64,000 nucleotides of DNA from positions 1,178,001 through 1,242,000 of the forward strand of contig JACGWO010000012.1 of assembly GCA_034509735.1 (NCBI GenBank), read 5' to 3'. Below, piece by piece: positions 45,712-58,384 of the stretch. The position numbers were made by a program, and so were the translations under genes. Origin of the DNA: Sesamum alatum. Its lineage: Eukaryota; Streptophyta; Magnoliopsida; Lamiales; Pedaliaceae. The first letter of the stretch is position 1. Every line of letters starts with the position of its first letter. Under the pieces are notes generated by a model that saw only the letters and a program-made list of their open reading frames with translations, had not been told where the DNA came from and did no database searches.

Positions 45712-46790
45712 CGCTTTCCGTACGTCTTCGGATCATTATCCAACTGACCGGTCAGGCCCAGAAATCCATACCTATCAGGTGAATGGGATACTCTGGCCGA
45801 CCTACGGAGGACTGGAACAATATCAGTGGGAACTTCTGGCTCAGATGTCACTGCCGCCTCTTGGGGTGCCTCACTTGATTCCTCAAGGAGCACCTCATCG
45901 CGTCGACTATCTGATGGAAAACCTTATTCCAATAACACTGCGTTTCGCGAGACAAAAACCTTTTGCTCGAAGGGATCATAGAAATAATACCCCGCAGTTT
46001 CTTTTGGATAGCCGATGAACCTGCATAAACTAGACCTCGAGTCCAGTTTATCTCCCACTAATCTCTTGACATATGCGGGGCAACCCCACACTTTCAAGTA
46101 TTTGTAGGAAGCAGGCTTGCCATGCCATATCTCATATGGCATCTGGGATACCTTTTTAGATGGCGCCAAGTTCAAAACTTTGGCCGCCATCTCAAGAGCG
46201 TATCCCCAGTAGGAAAGGTGTAGTTCGGTAAAACTAATCATGGATCGGACCATGTCCAACAAGGTCCGATTCCTCCTTTCGGACACACCATTAAGCTGCG
46301 GCGTTCCAGGAGGGGTCCACTGAGAGAGAATCCCATTCTCTTTTAGATAATCAGTAAACTCACCACTCAAATACTCTCCACCTCGGTCCGACCGAAGGGC
46401 TTGGATCTTTCGACCGGTTTGGTTCTCTACTTCAAGTCTGTATTCCTTAAACCTTCCAAAGGCTTCAGACTTGTACCTCATCAGGTAAACATAACCATAC
46501 CGTGAGTGATCATCGGTAAAGGTTATGAAGTACTAGTACCCACCTCTAGCCTGAGTACTTAGTGGACCACAGACATCTGTATGGATCAAATCCAACAGAC
46601 CACTGGCTAGCGTACTTTGTCCAACAAAGGGTTTCTTGGTCATCTTTCCCTTTAGACAGGATTCGCAGGTCGGTAGGTTGTCCAAATCGTCTATTTCTAG
46701 ACCCTTTGAGTCCACCAACCTTCTTATCCTATCTTTAGAGATATGACCTAACCTCGCATGCCACAATCTGTGCGTTATTGTGATCATCAC
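45712..46790 (-). pseudogene. pol: GAG-pre-integrase tail, integrase and linker of element 7
   Basis: 46533-46790, 45924-46481 and 45672-45893 are one frame broken by TAG at ~46533 (SY then stop, where element 4 has SYF) and TAA at ~45924 (LLE then stop, for LEK). A one-base loss near 45716 then shifts into the RT frame. All three integrase acids remain: D in LIHTDVCGPL, D in LRSDRGGEY, E in NGVSERRNRTLLD. The C-terminal GYPKETAGYYFYDP region is present. Confidence 0.88.
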
Positions 46791-47070
46791 GTTTTCGTTT
46801 GTGTTCTGCAGTCATAATCCAATTAGACTGTTGAAGTATGTACAGACCGTTGACCAATGTACCAAGCAGATGAGAAATACCATCTTTGATAATGAAAAAA
46901 TCGTTTTTATTGATGGTAAATTCATATCCCTCCTTATCAAGGACCGGGATGGAAACAATGTTTTTAATCATGCTAGGTACATAGAAACAGTCGTTCAGTA
47001 CAATCCTAACAGGACTACTAATGGCTAACTCTAGTGATCCTACGGCCTCCCGCAGCAACGGCCTTGCCAT
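46735..47070 (-). pseudogene. pol: Protease tail and GAG-pre-integrase of element 7
   Basis: Frame with VLNDCFYVPSMIKNIVSIPVLD, the ISHLLGTLVNGLYILQQ region and WIMTAEHKRKRDDHNNAQI, after which one extra base shifts into the HARLGHISKDRIRRL frame at 46533-46790. This is the segment deleted from element 4, so it defines what that element lost. Confidence 0.85.
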
Positions 47071-48080
47071 CGCCTAGCCTCAGGATCATCTCATCCTTGG
47101 TTAGCCTTCTGCTTCTTTGCAGTGCCTGCAAATCATTGTAGATGTCAGCACCACACCCAGTATCCAATACCCATGAAGCAGAATTAGTATTCATATTAAC
47201 TTCAACCACAAACACACCTGGGTTGGAGAGGAGTTGTGGGCACTCCCTCTTCCAATGCCCTTTCCCTTGGCAATGTATGCAGACATTCATTTGCCTTAGA
47301 CCGCTGAGAACCACGAGTCTTCCCTTTCCCTTTGCTCGGTCCAACCGGAGCAACAGGGACGCCCGGAGCGTGAGCAGGGGCCACAACCGTCTTCCCTTTG
47401 CCCTTCTTCCTCTTCCAGCGTCCGGCCCTCTTGCCATTCGCCTTGGAGTCGAAGCCTCTCCTATCAATACCATTGGCGCCGACTTGTGGGTCGTTGCCTC
47501 GTATTGGACCAGCATGTTGATCAACTCATGAATAGACTTCTCAAGTCCGTTCATGTTGTAGTTTACAACAAACGGGTCATAGGATGGAGGAAGCGACTGG
47601 AGGATCACGTCAATGTACGTGTCATTGTTAAGCCCAACTTTAAGGTCCTCGAGTTTCTCCACTAGGGAAGCATCTTGACCCCATGACTCTGTACAGACGC
47701 TCCTTCAGCGAGCTTGGTGCCAAAGAATGCTTTTGTGGCGGTATATCTAATATGCCTATCCGGAACCGCTTAAACCTCGTTCATGCGGAGCATTATGGCG
47801 GAGACGTTGTCCAGCCTCTCATACTGCTTCTGGATGTCGTTAGACATCGAAGCCAGTATGATACTGCGTACTTTCCGGTTGTCCTCATGCCATTTCTCGA
47901 ACGTCAAACGTTCTTTCAGGCGTGGACCCCTCCGGTAAGTCGCTCGGTGGCGACTCGTCCAAGACGTAGCCTTGGTTTCTCGAAACCGAGGACAATCCTC
48001 AGGTTTCTCAGCCAGTCCGAGTAGTTCGTTTCGTTGAATTTGTTAGTCTCAAGAATCATGGTTAACGGGTTCTTAGACAT
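47018..48080 (-). pseudogene. gag: gag and protease of element 7
   Basis: Gag starts at 48080 (MSKNP) but the first ~140 codons are broken by small indels (for example TTGGTTTCTCG near 47975 and TCTTTCAGG near 47915), and a stop lies at 47769. From 47662 to 47018 the frame runs through MEKLEDLKVGLNNDTYIDVIL, the basic linker with a local frameshift, the knuckle IHCQGKGHWKREC, and protease NSASWVLDTGCGADIYN (catalytic DTG). It shares the DTYIDVILQSLP region with the Copia-A Gag proteins. Not translatable as one protein. Confidence 0.87.
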
Positions 48081-48451
48081 ATCTACATTAATGAAAATTT
48101 AAAGCAGAAATTAGCAGATGATGGTAATATTATTGTTCAAGTTGAAGACTTGGTCTTTTAGTCTTTAACCCTCCCACTATTTATACGAAAAGTCCGCCGC
48201 TCTCAAGCGGAAGTTTCGGGAAACCATTTCCTAGTGGGCTTGGGATCCACAAGCGTAATCTCCATGCCCCGCTTTTATGATTCACATGAAGAAGACCTTG
48301 TGGGAGATATCCAATATCATTCTCATCCAATGAGATTCCCAAGATATTTTTGCCTCACCTATTCACATGGTCCCGAGGACTCCAAGCGAACCATGTTACT
48401 CAGTGTTGGGCCCGACCCATCAACCAAATCATGCCTCAAACTGTCGCCTCC

Positions 48452-48544
48452 CACGACTCGTGAGACAGGAAAACAGCGAGCGCAGTCTTTTTGTTCACAA
48501 CAATAGTGCAGCTTTCCCTTAGTCCAAGTGTGCCACGACTCGTG
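48452..48544 (-). promoter_or_regulatory. Leader dyad pair in element 7
   Basis: CACGACTCGTG at 48452-48462 and 48534-48544, each followed by AGAC as in element 1. Spacing is 82 bp here and 79 bp in element 1. Conserved between Copia-A and Copia-B leaders. Confidence 0.5.
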
Positions 48545-49542
48545 AGACCACATTTGGGTAGTGGTAGCTTCCTCACCACATTACTGTGGATGGAAGGCTC
48601 GGACAGACCAAAATACGATTTTGATCCAAGTCCGTTCTGGGCCTAATATTTAATTTGGTCCAACCAAATGAGAGTTTGTGTATGACCGAGACCTCATCAC
48701 ATTATTGTGTTTTAGCATGCATAAATATCCAATATTTAAAGCGATAAATAAATACGCCGCATGCAGAAAACATAGCATACCCCTGTTTAGGATGATCACA
48801 AGCCCAACCTATGCGACCCACTGAGCCCGCAGTGAGTCTATGGTCTGTCTAGGGTGGTCCTAAATTATTACAATAATAATAAACCCATTGTCATTCCAAT
48901 GGGCCTTGAAGTGCTTCTTGTTTCACGCCTTGATGCTCCTCCTTGGGGTCTCCGACTCCAATTGCTTGTTAAAATTGAAACCTCACCAATCCTATCTACT
49001 CTCATTACAACTGAAAGTAATACATCGGTAATAAAAGAAAACAAGCCTTAACATCATGAAGCTGAAAATACGGGAGATGATAGTCCCAAAAACAAGAGGC
49101 ACGCAGGCCCCACCCAACAGAAAATAAATGATCATACATTCATCCATACATAAGGTCTAGGGCTCTTGTGATCATCCCATGTTGATTCCATCAACTCACA
49201 TAACATAATTATTCCAAATAATCATGCATAAATAACCAATGGATATTCCAAATACCCAAGTGATGTCCAACATCACAAAAGCATAAATATACAAATAATA
49301 TGCAAAATTCAAATTTTTAAATTTAATGGACATTTTAAACAATGCATCCAATGCATGTATTAATCCCAAATTAATTAAGCAAATTTAATTCAAGGAATAA
49401 TCCAATTATTCCAAAATCAAATATGCAAAATTAATATATTTTCAGAATATTGTGCAGAAAATACAGAAAATTAAATTTTTCAGAAAAAGTCGAAAAAACG
49501 GCACAAAACGGCCCAGCCGCTGTGCTGGCCGGCCGGCCGCGC

Positions 49543-51553
49543 TGAAAGAAATCGGTGGATCGTCCCGGGAATTGCGCGAATGCGGAAGCGCGATAAAAAT
49601 AAATTTACAAAAATAAAACGCATGCTTTTAATTGAAAAGAACACGCTCAAGGGGTGTGCCCTTGAGGTTTCCCGGGCGTTCGGTGTATCTCATGATCATA
49701 AAACAAATAAAGAAATCATGGAGGCCATAGAGTTGAAAATTAAAGAGGGACGAAAATCTTAAAACGAGACCTACTCCTTGTCGTTTTCGTCTTCAACGGC
49801 TACTCGCGTTGTTCCCCGTTTTACACCAAGACCTCGTTCTTGAGATCCTCCAAATCGTGACACACGATCCACCCACGTATTCTTTGCACGTCGTGCTAGC
49901 AAGGAACAAGTATTATTTTTGGAGAGGATAGATCAACCACGCGTTATGAATTAACGGGATCGATCTTCCTTAGTTCAATTGTTTCCAAGAACAAAAGAAC
50001 AAGAAAAAATAATATTTTCTTGGTGAGAGAGAGAGAGGGGCGGACGAGAGAGGAGAGGAGAGGGTGTGTGTTGTGTGTGTGTTTTCAAGAATCATCATCT
50101 TACAAATGTTGGAAGCTAGAGGTTTATATAGAGACAGAGTTTAATCCTCTTTAAACTGAAACTCTAAGTAATCTAATTTCACTAGGATTTTGACCTAGTC
50201 AAAGTCCTAGTCAAATTTAGTGTTTGACCTAGTCAAACGAATCCTAGCCTTTCCATCTCCCCTTTCCATCTCAACCGTTGATTTTAATTTAATGGAATAT
50301 TTAAATCCTATTAAATATTCCAAAAGGCTAAAAGAATAAATATAATAAATAATAAATAAATATTATTATTTATTCTAAGCCCATTAAATCAACCCTTTTA
50401 ATAAATCCTATTTATTAATTTAATTCCCTTTATCAAATAGAAGGAATTAATTTCTCCAAGAAAATATAGGAGCCGATTAAATCAAAATTTAATCATTCCT
50501 TTACTCCAATATTTAATTCCAAATTAAATACTAAGTGTGTGTGGATAGTGTGTGACTCTTTAGGTTCACCATTCAGCTAGACTTGGTCGGATTCCTAGAA
50601 TCCGTCCGTTACCATGGGTGGCCATCTAGCAACGGTCCATGGCACTAGAGACTAGGTGAAATATTCGGGGATGAACATTTAGGCTCTAACAGTACACTTG
50701 TTCTTCTGTCTTCGGTCTCATCACTTAGAGTCTAGGGCACGGAAAAAGCAGGTACCATTTTGGACCTAAGTATCGGTCTGTCCTTACTAAAACGCCGCAA
50801 GGGAAACCTTTCCCTTCTGTTCAGTCACTGTGGCCACAGATTTCAGGGACAAGACACAGAGCATACATGAGACTCAACTGTCAATACCTTTTGACAGGAG
50901 ACAGATCCTTTCTTGGAAACTACTGTCACTTTGTGCACCCGAGCTGCACTAGACATGGCTTATGACTACTCAAGAGTATTTTGGCAATCTCTCACCATAT
51001 CTAAGATACAGACCTGACGCACAGGTAAACTCAACAGTTCCTCAAGTCAAAGGACTTGGCCTGTACCGTTGGAACCGGGAATACACGTCATACCTTGCTG
51101 ACCATACTCAAGGTCCTCCGTAAGACGGTTCCCGCGAGTCACCTCAGTCAGCTGCTTCCTAGCATGCTGACCCACTAACACTGCTTAGACGACCTTCGTC
51201 ACCCGTCGATGAAACACGACAGCAGATGCTTAGTGCAAGTCTCAAAGGGAATCCCGGTACCCATTTTCGGGATTCCTTGACTTGGAGATTTCCGGACTGA
51301 TTCGGTGAGACTGATTTCATGGACCTACCTCCAAGCGTAGTCCCAGTCCCCGAAATCGTTACTCAGTCCGTGGGCTTTGTTTGCGTAGTGAACAGAAATG
51401 TAAATGCAGATATAAGTGAACGTAAACAAAGTATTGCCATATGAATTTTCACTTCTTTATTCATAAATGTTTTATCAAATACCAAAAGAATTGTCTAGAC
51501 ATAAGTTACATATTCCTGCCAAAATTTGGCTTACATGGTCACCTATTCTAACA
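49543..51553 (-). repeat. Solo alpha LTR in the leader of element 7
   Basis: 2011 bp, minus strand, TGTTAGAATAGGTGACC (51553) to CTTTCA (49543). GCGC lies on both sides (49539-49542 and 51554-51557), a 4-bp match that may be a weathered 5-bp duplication. It lies in the GC-rich leader block. It has W-boxes (~50170-50245) and a TATA box (TTTATATAGAG on plus, ~50123). No internal sequence remains. Confidence 0.88.
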
Positions 51554-51856
51554 GCGCATAGGGCAGTGCGTGCGCGCAGGCGCCCACCTGCGCGCAGCCA
51601 CTGCCGGCCCGATCAATTTTTTTTTTTTTTGTTTTTCAAAACTGTTTCAGCACAATAACAGTAATATTATTCTGAAAATAAGCATGCAATTTTAGATCCA
51701 ATCTAACAAAATTAAGCATGCCAAAAGTCCATTAAATCCAAACAATTGAATCATCATATTATTCATATATTTATGTAATCTAATATGCCAATAAAGCCAT
51801 TTAAAAGCAAGTAGATCATGCCAAACACATAGATCTATGCCCTTACATCGAACCGG

Positions 51857-51868
51857 GCTCTGATACCA
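51857..51868 (-). promoter_or_regulatory. Primer-binding site of element 7
   Basis: Minus strand TGGTATCAGAGC, two bases from the LTR end CCTTCA (51871). It is the only PBS attached to a gamma LTR in the window and shows what element 4 lost. Confidence 0.95.
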
Positions 51869-51870
51869 CT

Positions 51871-54800
51871 TGAAGGACAAGCGGATCCGCCCGGGAGCGC
51901 GAGCGGAAGCGAGAGAAGCGAGAAATTGTGCAGAAATTTAAATCTAATTTAAATATGCGAATTCCAAGGGGTGTACCCTTGGGTGCTCAACCCGGCGTTC
52001 GATGTAGGATGTGTAAATATTTAAAACATATATTTAAACACATAGGGCATAGATATATAAATGAAATCAATCAAAGCGTAATAAACGGTTACCTTTGATT
52101 GTTTAGCGTATGCTCCCGGCTACTAGCGTTGTTTCCTTCTCCGAAATGCTCACGAAATCCAAACGTATGGATTCTCCAAAGGTGATCCACACCACACCGG
52201 AAGAAACACACGTTCTTCTTGCTAGAAAAGAACGGATTTAGGAAGGAATCGGTTTAAGAGAAGAACACTATGAATTAGTGTTCTCTTAAACTTACTTTGT
52301 TCTTCTTCTTGATTCAAAATCAAGTGAAGAACACAAGTGTAAGAGAGGGAGAGAGCACGAAAATTGAGAGAGAGGAGAGGATTTTTGTCTTCCTCTTTTT
52401 TCCTAGAAAAGATGAATAATGAAATCACTTATGCTTGGTGTTGTATATTCTCATATATATACATAATTAATGTGATTATTGGAATGTGTCTAGGTTCATC
52501 CAAAGATGTCTAGATTCATTCCAATCAATCACCATCAATTCTTTCAATCAAGCCTACAAAAATTTATGGTATAATCAAATCATACCAAAAGGGAAGAGCT
52601 TGATTGGAGTTGATTTGTCTCTTTCCAAAAGAGATAAGTCAACATACCACCTAGCATGAAATATGGCTAATTTTGCTTCCTCCAAGGGAGCATGTCGGCC
52701 ATGTTTAATTAAGGGAAGAAGTCCAACTTCTTCCTATTCCAAAATAGGAATTATTTCTCCTCTCGGGTATAATTTAACGGACCGGGTTTTTATCGTAATC
52801 CAATTGCGAAGAACCCAACATTAAAATCCAATTTAATGTCCATTTAAATTATTCCCGTTGATCTTTTAAATGCAATTAAAAGATCCAACGTCTCAACGTC
52901 TCAACTTTCCATATTTAATCGAAAATCCAATTTACCGATTAAATGAAAGCCCGATACAATATCGACCCGTCCATCCAATGGACTTTCCCTTAAGTAATCC
53001 AATTACTTATTTATCCTTCGAGATTGACTCCAAGTCAATCTCTCAACCTCCTCGGTGATGTGTGTGTGACCCTTTAGATTCACCCTCAGCTAGATTTGGG
53101 CCCGTGTCCCACAAGGGCCCGTTACCATGGGTGGCCATCTAGCAACGATCCATGGCACTAGAGACTAGGTGAATTGGCGTGAACATTTAGGCGCCGATTC
53201 CGTACGGGTACGATCCTTCCGTCTACCGTCTCCCGGCCTTAGTCTAGGGTATGGAATTGGCCGTCGGTTCCCATCCTTGACTAGGCATCTATGCTTAATA
53301 CTCAAGACCATGTATGCTTCATTGCGTCGACACAGGAAACCATTTCCCTGTTCGACCAACCACTGTGGCCACAACTTCAAACAGTATGACCGTGTCTCCG
53401 AGTGCATAGGAGATACCTCTGTCACATACTAACAGGGGACGGATCCTCTTCTTGGAATCCACCGTCCTCGCTACACATTCCGACTGCACTGGACAAGGCT
53501 TATGATAATCATCTTACAGAATGATTACCTCTCGCCAAAGCCAATATACAGCCGTCCTGTGCACGCGACTGCCATGATCCCTCAAGTCTGAGGATTACTC
53601 CCGTACTATCGGAACCGGGGAAAACCAATCATACCGACCACGCCTCCAAGGCTTCCATATGATGATCCCCGCGAGTCAGTCCAGTCGGCTCGACCCCAGT
53701 CGACCAACCCATCAAGATCGTGTTGGAATAGGTGACCAGAAAGCCAATAGGTTTTGGCAATTTGTAACCTATCCGACAAACTTGATGTGAATGTAATATT
53801 ATTATGTGACGAATAAGATGAGTATTCGTCACCAATGGTACCTTCTTTGTTGCGCTCATCTTACATTTGTTAAAATGGTGTTTAACTTATATCGCAACAA
53901 AGCCCACAGACCATGGATAACAACTCGTGCAGTTGGGCCACGCATTAGATGGTGGTCATGAAACCAACTGATTAAGAGTTGGGTCTTAAACGTTCCAAGT
54001 CGAGGACCTCGAGACAGGGCATCGAGAGTCCTATTGAGACTTGCATCAAGAGTCGTGTTCATTGGATGAGTGCCGTGTTTCATCGGCGACAGGCGTGGGA
54101 CGCCTACACGGTCTTGATGGGTTGGTCGACTGGGGTCGAGCCGACTGGACTGACTCGCGGGGATCATCATATGGAAGCCTTGGAGGCTTGGTCGGTATGA
54201 TTGGTTTTCCCCGGTTCCGATAGTACGGGAAAGTAATCCTCAGACTTGAGGAATCATGGCAGTCACGTGCACAGGACGGCTGTATCTTGGATCTGGCGAG
54301 AGGTGATCATTCTGTAAGATGATCATTATAAGCCTTGTCCAGTGCAGTCAGAATGTGTAGCGAGGACGGTGGATTCCAAGAAGAGGATCCGTCCCCTGTC
54401 AGTATATGACAGAGGTATCTCCTATGCACTCGGAGACACGTACATGCTGTTTGAAGCTGTGGCCACAGTGGTTAGTCGAACAGGGAATGGTTTCCTGTGT
54501 CGACGCAATGAAGCATACGTGCTCTCGAGTATTAAGCATAGATGCCTAGTCAAGGATGGGAACCGACGCCCAATTCCATACCCTAGACTAAGGCCGGGAG
54601 ACGGTAGACGGAAGGATCGTACCCGTATGGAATCGGCGCCTAAATGTTCACGCCAATTCACCTAGTCTCTAGTGCCATGGACCGTTGCTAGACGGCCACC
54701 CATGGTAACGGGCCCTTGTGGAACACGGGCCCAAGTCTAGCTGAGGGTGAACCTAAAGGGTCACACACAAATCACCGAGGAGGTTGAGAGATCGACTTGG

Positions 54801-56346
54801 AGTCAATCTCGAAGGATAAAAATAAGTAATTGGATTACTTAAGGGAAAGTCCATTGGATGGACGGGCCGATATTGTATCGGGCTTTCATTTAATCGGTAA
54901 ATTGGATTTTCGATTAAATATGGAAAGTTGAGATGTTGAGACGTTGGATCTTTTAATTGGATTAAAAGATCAACGGGAATAATTTAAGTGGACATTAAAT
55001 TGGATTTAATATTGGGTTCGTCATAATTGGATTACGATAAAACCCGGTCCGTTAAATTATACCCGAGAGGAGAAATAATTTCTAATTTGGAATAGGAAGA
55101 AGTTGGACTTCTTCCCTTAATTAAACATAGCCGACATGCTCCCTTGGAGGAAGCAAAATCAGCCATGTTGCATGCTAGGTGGTATGTTGACTTGTCTCTT
55201 TTGGAAAGAGACAAATCAACTCCAATCAAGCTCTTCCCTTTTGGTATGATTTGATCATACCATAAATTTTGGTAGGCTTGATTGAAGAATTGATGGTGAT
55301 TGATTGGAATGAATCTAGACATCCTTGGATGAACCTAGACACATTCCAATAATCACATTAATTATGTATATATATTAGAATATACAACACCTAGCATAAG
55401 TGATTCATTATTCATCTTTTTCTAGGAAAAAGAGAAGACAAAAATCCTCTCCTCTCTCTCAATTTTCGTGCTCCCTCCCTCTCTTACACTTGTGTTCTTC
55501 ACTTGATTTTGAATCAAGAAGAAGAACAAAGTAAGTTTAAGAGAACACTAATTCATAGTGTTCTTCTCTTAAAACCGATTCCTTCCTAAACCCGTTCTTT
55601 TCTAGCAAGAAGAACGTGTGTTTCTTCCGGTGTGGTGTGGATCACCTTTGGAGAATCCATACGTTTGGATTTCGTGAGCATTCCGGAGAAGGAACAACGC
55701 TAGTAGCCGGGAGCATACGCTAAACAATCAAAGGTAACGGTTTATTACGCTTTGATTGATTCCATTTATATATCTATGCCCTATGTGTTTAAATATATGT
55801 TTCAATATTTACACATTCTACATCGAACGCCCGGTTGAGCACCCAAGGGTACACCCCTTGGGATTCGCGTATTTTGAATTTTATTTAAATTTACGCACTT
55901 ATCTCGCCTTTCTCGCTTCCGCTCGCGCTCCCGGGCGGATCCGCTTGTCCTTCAGATCGTGTAGGCGTCCCATGCCTGTCGCCGATGAAACACGGCACTC
56001 ATCCAATGAACACGACTCTTGACGCAAGTCTCAATAGGACTCTCGATGCCCTGTCTCGAGGTCCTCGACTGGGAACGTTTCAGACCCAACTCTTAATCAG
56101 TTGGTTTCATGATCACCATCTAATGCGTGGCCCAACTGCACGAGTTGTTATCCATGGTCTGTGGGCTTTGTTGCGATATAAGTTAAACACCCGTTTTAAC
56201 AAATGTAAGATGAGCGCAACAAAGAAGGTACCATTGGTGACGAACACTCATCTTATTCATCATATAATAATATTACATCTACATCAAGTTGTCGAATAGG
56301 GTACAAATTGCCAAACCTATTGGCTTTCTGGTCACCTATTCCAACA
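51871..56346 (-). repeat. 5' LTR of element 7, gamma type, split
   Basis: Two pieces, 51871-53720 and 55960-56346 (1850 + 387 bp), separated by the plus-strand LTR at 53721-55954. The minus-strand start TGTTGGAATAGGTGACC at 56346 borders satellite (GATACATGCC); the end CCTTCA is next to the PBS. It contains the shared block (~53065-53195). Confidence 0.9.
53721..55954 (+). repeat. Solo gamma LTR nested in the element 7 LTR
   Basis: 2234 bp, TGTTGGAATAGGTGACC to CCGCTTGTCCTTCA, flanked by GATCG (53716-53720 and 55955-55959). Opposite in orientation to the host LTR of the same type, so it forms long inverted repeats with it. It carries the shared block (~54638-54765), TATATATA near 55367, and a 107-codon sense ORF (54342-54665) like that at 21635-21958. 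Confidence 0.93.
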
Positions 56347-56553
56347 GATACATGCCTAATACTCAACACAATCGTAGGAAACACCTTGTGCTTTCATTCC
56401 TTATAATTGACTGATTGATGACTCATTTTTTGCTATAAATATATTCGTATTGACTCTAATAATCAATATTAAAGTCACACTTCGATTATACGACTAGGAG
56501 TCCATCTTATTTAACATAAAAATGCACTAGAGCTACATCTAGAACACTCTTTC
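56347..56553. repeat. Satellite segment between element 7 and LINE-2
   Basis: About 0.6 of a monomer, starting GATACATGCCTAATACTC and ending with TCTAGAACACTCTTTC (56538-56553), the left target duplication of LINE-2. It continues in phase into the array at 58385. Confidence 0.92.
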
Positions 56554-56857
56554 TTGTTTTTTTAGGTAAATGTAAATTTCATAAATTAAAAGGAAAGGTT
56601 ACAGCGATGACGTAGGCCGCGCGCCCTAGTCCTCAACAACAAGCCCAAACAAAGGGGGAAAAAACAACAACATCAACGTGCCAACCAGATCAACCGGCAA
56701 TCACGCCAACAAACCAAAAAAACAGCAAAAAGAGCAGTTTAACTCAGCTACAAGTCCGCCCAAACAAATACAACAAAGCAACAAGGAGTCACAAGATGAT
56801 TCAACAAGAGATGGTAAGAGAGGGTAAGACCGCAAACAAACCAGGCTGCAGCACATA
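56554..56857 (-). other. LINE-2 ORF2 stub and 3' end
   Basis: Starts MICAAAWFVCGL, like MIRATAWNVRGL of LINE-1 ORF2, then loses all similarity to endonuclease and runs through a T- and G-rich stretch (TTTGTTTGGGCTTGTTG) to TTTACATTTACC and a run of seven A. This is the probable family 3' end, which LINE-1 lacks. Confidence 0.75.
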
Positions 56858-58378
56858 TCATTTAATAACTTCTTGTGGGCTGCATGAATTAGGACCCGTG
56901 GATTCGAGAATGGAAACTTCATTGAGGGCTTCAAATGAGTTGGAAATATAAACAGATTTTCCTTTATCCACCGGGTGGGGAGGAGGAAGAGCAGATACAC
57001 CGTGATCAATAACACGAGGGGGGCTGCTATCGAGGCCATCTTGTGAAGGCACCGTTGTGGAGGGTGGTTCAGCAAAGTGTATACGCGTATGAGCTTGAGA
57101 TGCAGGTGGGGGAGCACCGCAAGGCTTAGGGACATAAACCGAAACTGTAGGCTTAGTCGACTTCTTAAAAGAAGGACAAGCTGAAGCCGAGTGACCAAGG
57201 GAAAAACAGGTTTTACACTTATGCGGAACCCATTCATATTCAACATCAATGCGGCATGGAGATTCGTGGCCATCATCTGAGGGGATCATGATCACAATGT
57301 GGCGCGGGAGAGTGGAAGAATACACAAGCACGATGCAAACACGAGCGAAATCCAGTCTTGTGCATGCCTTTGTAATTGCCTCTGTGTATAAGGGGCGACC
57401 AATCCCACTTGCAATAGTGCTCAAACCGTCCTCCGTCCAGAATTCAACCGGGAGGTGCCAGGACGGATAAAGCCATTGTTGAATCAGCAATATGTTCGAC
57501 ATGCTCTTGGCGGTGAGCAATCGCAGTGGTGCAAGGGGGTTTCAGAATAGGCTGATGAGTTAAACCTTTAAGCACATCTACATAAGAAGATCCATGTGCA
57601 AAAGAAGGCGAAGGCCCAGCACTTGAGTTTGGTGGAGATGCCAAACAAGCCGGTGCGCCGGCGAAGGGGGCACTAATGGGGCTGCATTTTGTGGATTTTC
57701 CAAGCATGAAGGGGATTTGGAGAGGTCTTTGGAAGGTGGATGGTCATCAACATCAGCAGCAGCCATTTGAGGAGAGGAAATCAACGGCACCAAGGAGGTT
57801 GGTTTAGGGGAGGAAGCTGGTCAAGGGATGGATATAGGTGGGGATGCGGAAAGTCCAATCGAAGGTGAAGAGACACCTTCAGCAGCAGCAGCCTCTTGCA
57901 CATGGGAACCCTTGGAGAAGACAAAGGAATGTCAAGGGTCGCGGGAGATCCAGCCGGCGGCGGTCCAGAGATATTCCGTCGAGCACGTCGGGGTGCAAGA
58001 GGTGGACGGAAAGGGGTGAGTTCATGCTCGAACGCAGGTCTAAGGTCTGGTTGCACCATTTCAAAACGTGCCACCTCCGTTGGAGGAGCACCAAACATGG
58101 AAAGCCATGAATCCTTTACTTCCTACAAAGTCGCAAGGTTATGAGTGCGCCTTTGTTAAAGTCTCTTCAAAAGCTTTCAAGATCTTCTTCCAAGGGATGG
58201 GATGGCGCAATAGCGACGCCCTCATCGCCGCCGTTCAGATCCGCATCCTCATAATCGCCCACGGCGTTCCCCGAAGGTGCGGTCAAGGGGGAAGACGAAG
58301 GAGATGAGCGTCATTCGTGAGAGAGGGGAGAGTGTATGTACTGCGTGAGAGAGGTTGCAGGGATTTTTTCTTAGCCAT
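56858..58378 (-). pseudogene. LINE-2 ORF1 (DUF4283 core deleted, CCHC knuckle kept)
   Basis: ATG 58378 (MAKKKSLQPLS), soon frameshifted. The region at 57781-58098 has HELTPFRPPLAPRRARRNIS, homologous to LINE-1. After ADSTMALS (~57485) the sequence jumps to WHLPVEFWTEDGLSTIASGIG, so the DUF4283-like core present in LINE-1 is missing. The knuckle CKTCFSLGHSASAC lies in the frame at 56858-57520, which ends with TGPNSCSPQEVIK. The stop TGA overlaps the ORF2 ATG as ATGA (56858-56861). Multiple frameshifts. Confidence 0.85.
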
Positions 58379-58384
58379 CTTTTG

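Larger units (their letters stand above)
48081..51856 (-). other. Leader of element 7, interrupted by a solo LTR
   Basis: 48081-49542 and 51554-51856, about 1.76 kb in all. Sections in the same order as in element 1: CCTAGTGGGCTTGG, two CACGACTCGTG dyads, a CATAGCA and CTAGGGTGGTCC section, AT-rich DNA, a GC-rich block split by the LTR, a poly-T run (51618-51629) and the PBS. No coding sequence recognised. The short ORFs have no domain. Confidence 0.82.
44515..56346 (-). mobile_element. Copia element 7 (Copia-B), 3' end deleted
   Basis: Minus strand, embedded in satellite. From high to low coordinates: 5' gamma LTR 56346-51871 (split by a solo LTR), PBS, a leader carrying another solo LTR, gag from 48080, protease, integrase, RT and part of RNase H. 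It ends abruptly at ~44515 against satellite, without the RNase H end, PPT or 3' LTR. It is the only Copia-B copy with a PBS and full leader. Confidence 0.88.
56554..58384 (-). mobile_element. LINE-2: ORF1-only LINE with 16-bp target duplication
   Basis: 1831 bp inserted in a satellite monomer. TCTAGAACACTCTTTC flanks it at 56538-56553 and 58385-58400. Minus strand, 5' to 3': a 6-base leader, ORF1 (58378-56858), the first dozen codons of ORF2, a 3' UTR-like tail and A7. ORF2 endonuclease and RT are entirely deleted, so it would have needed help in trans if the deletion preceded insertion. Same family as LINE-1 by ORF1. Confidence 0.9.
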
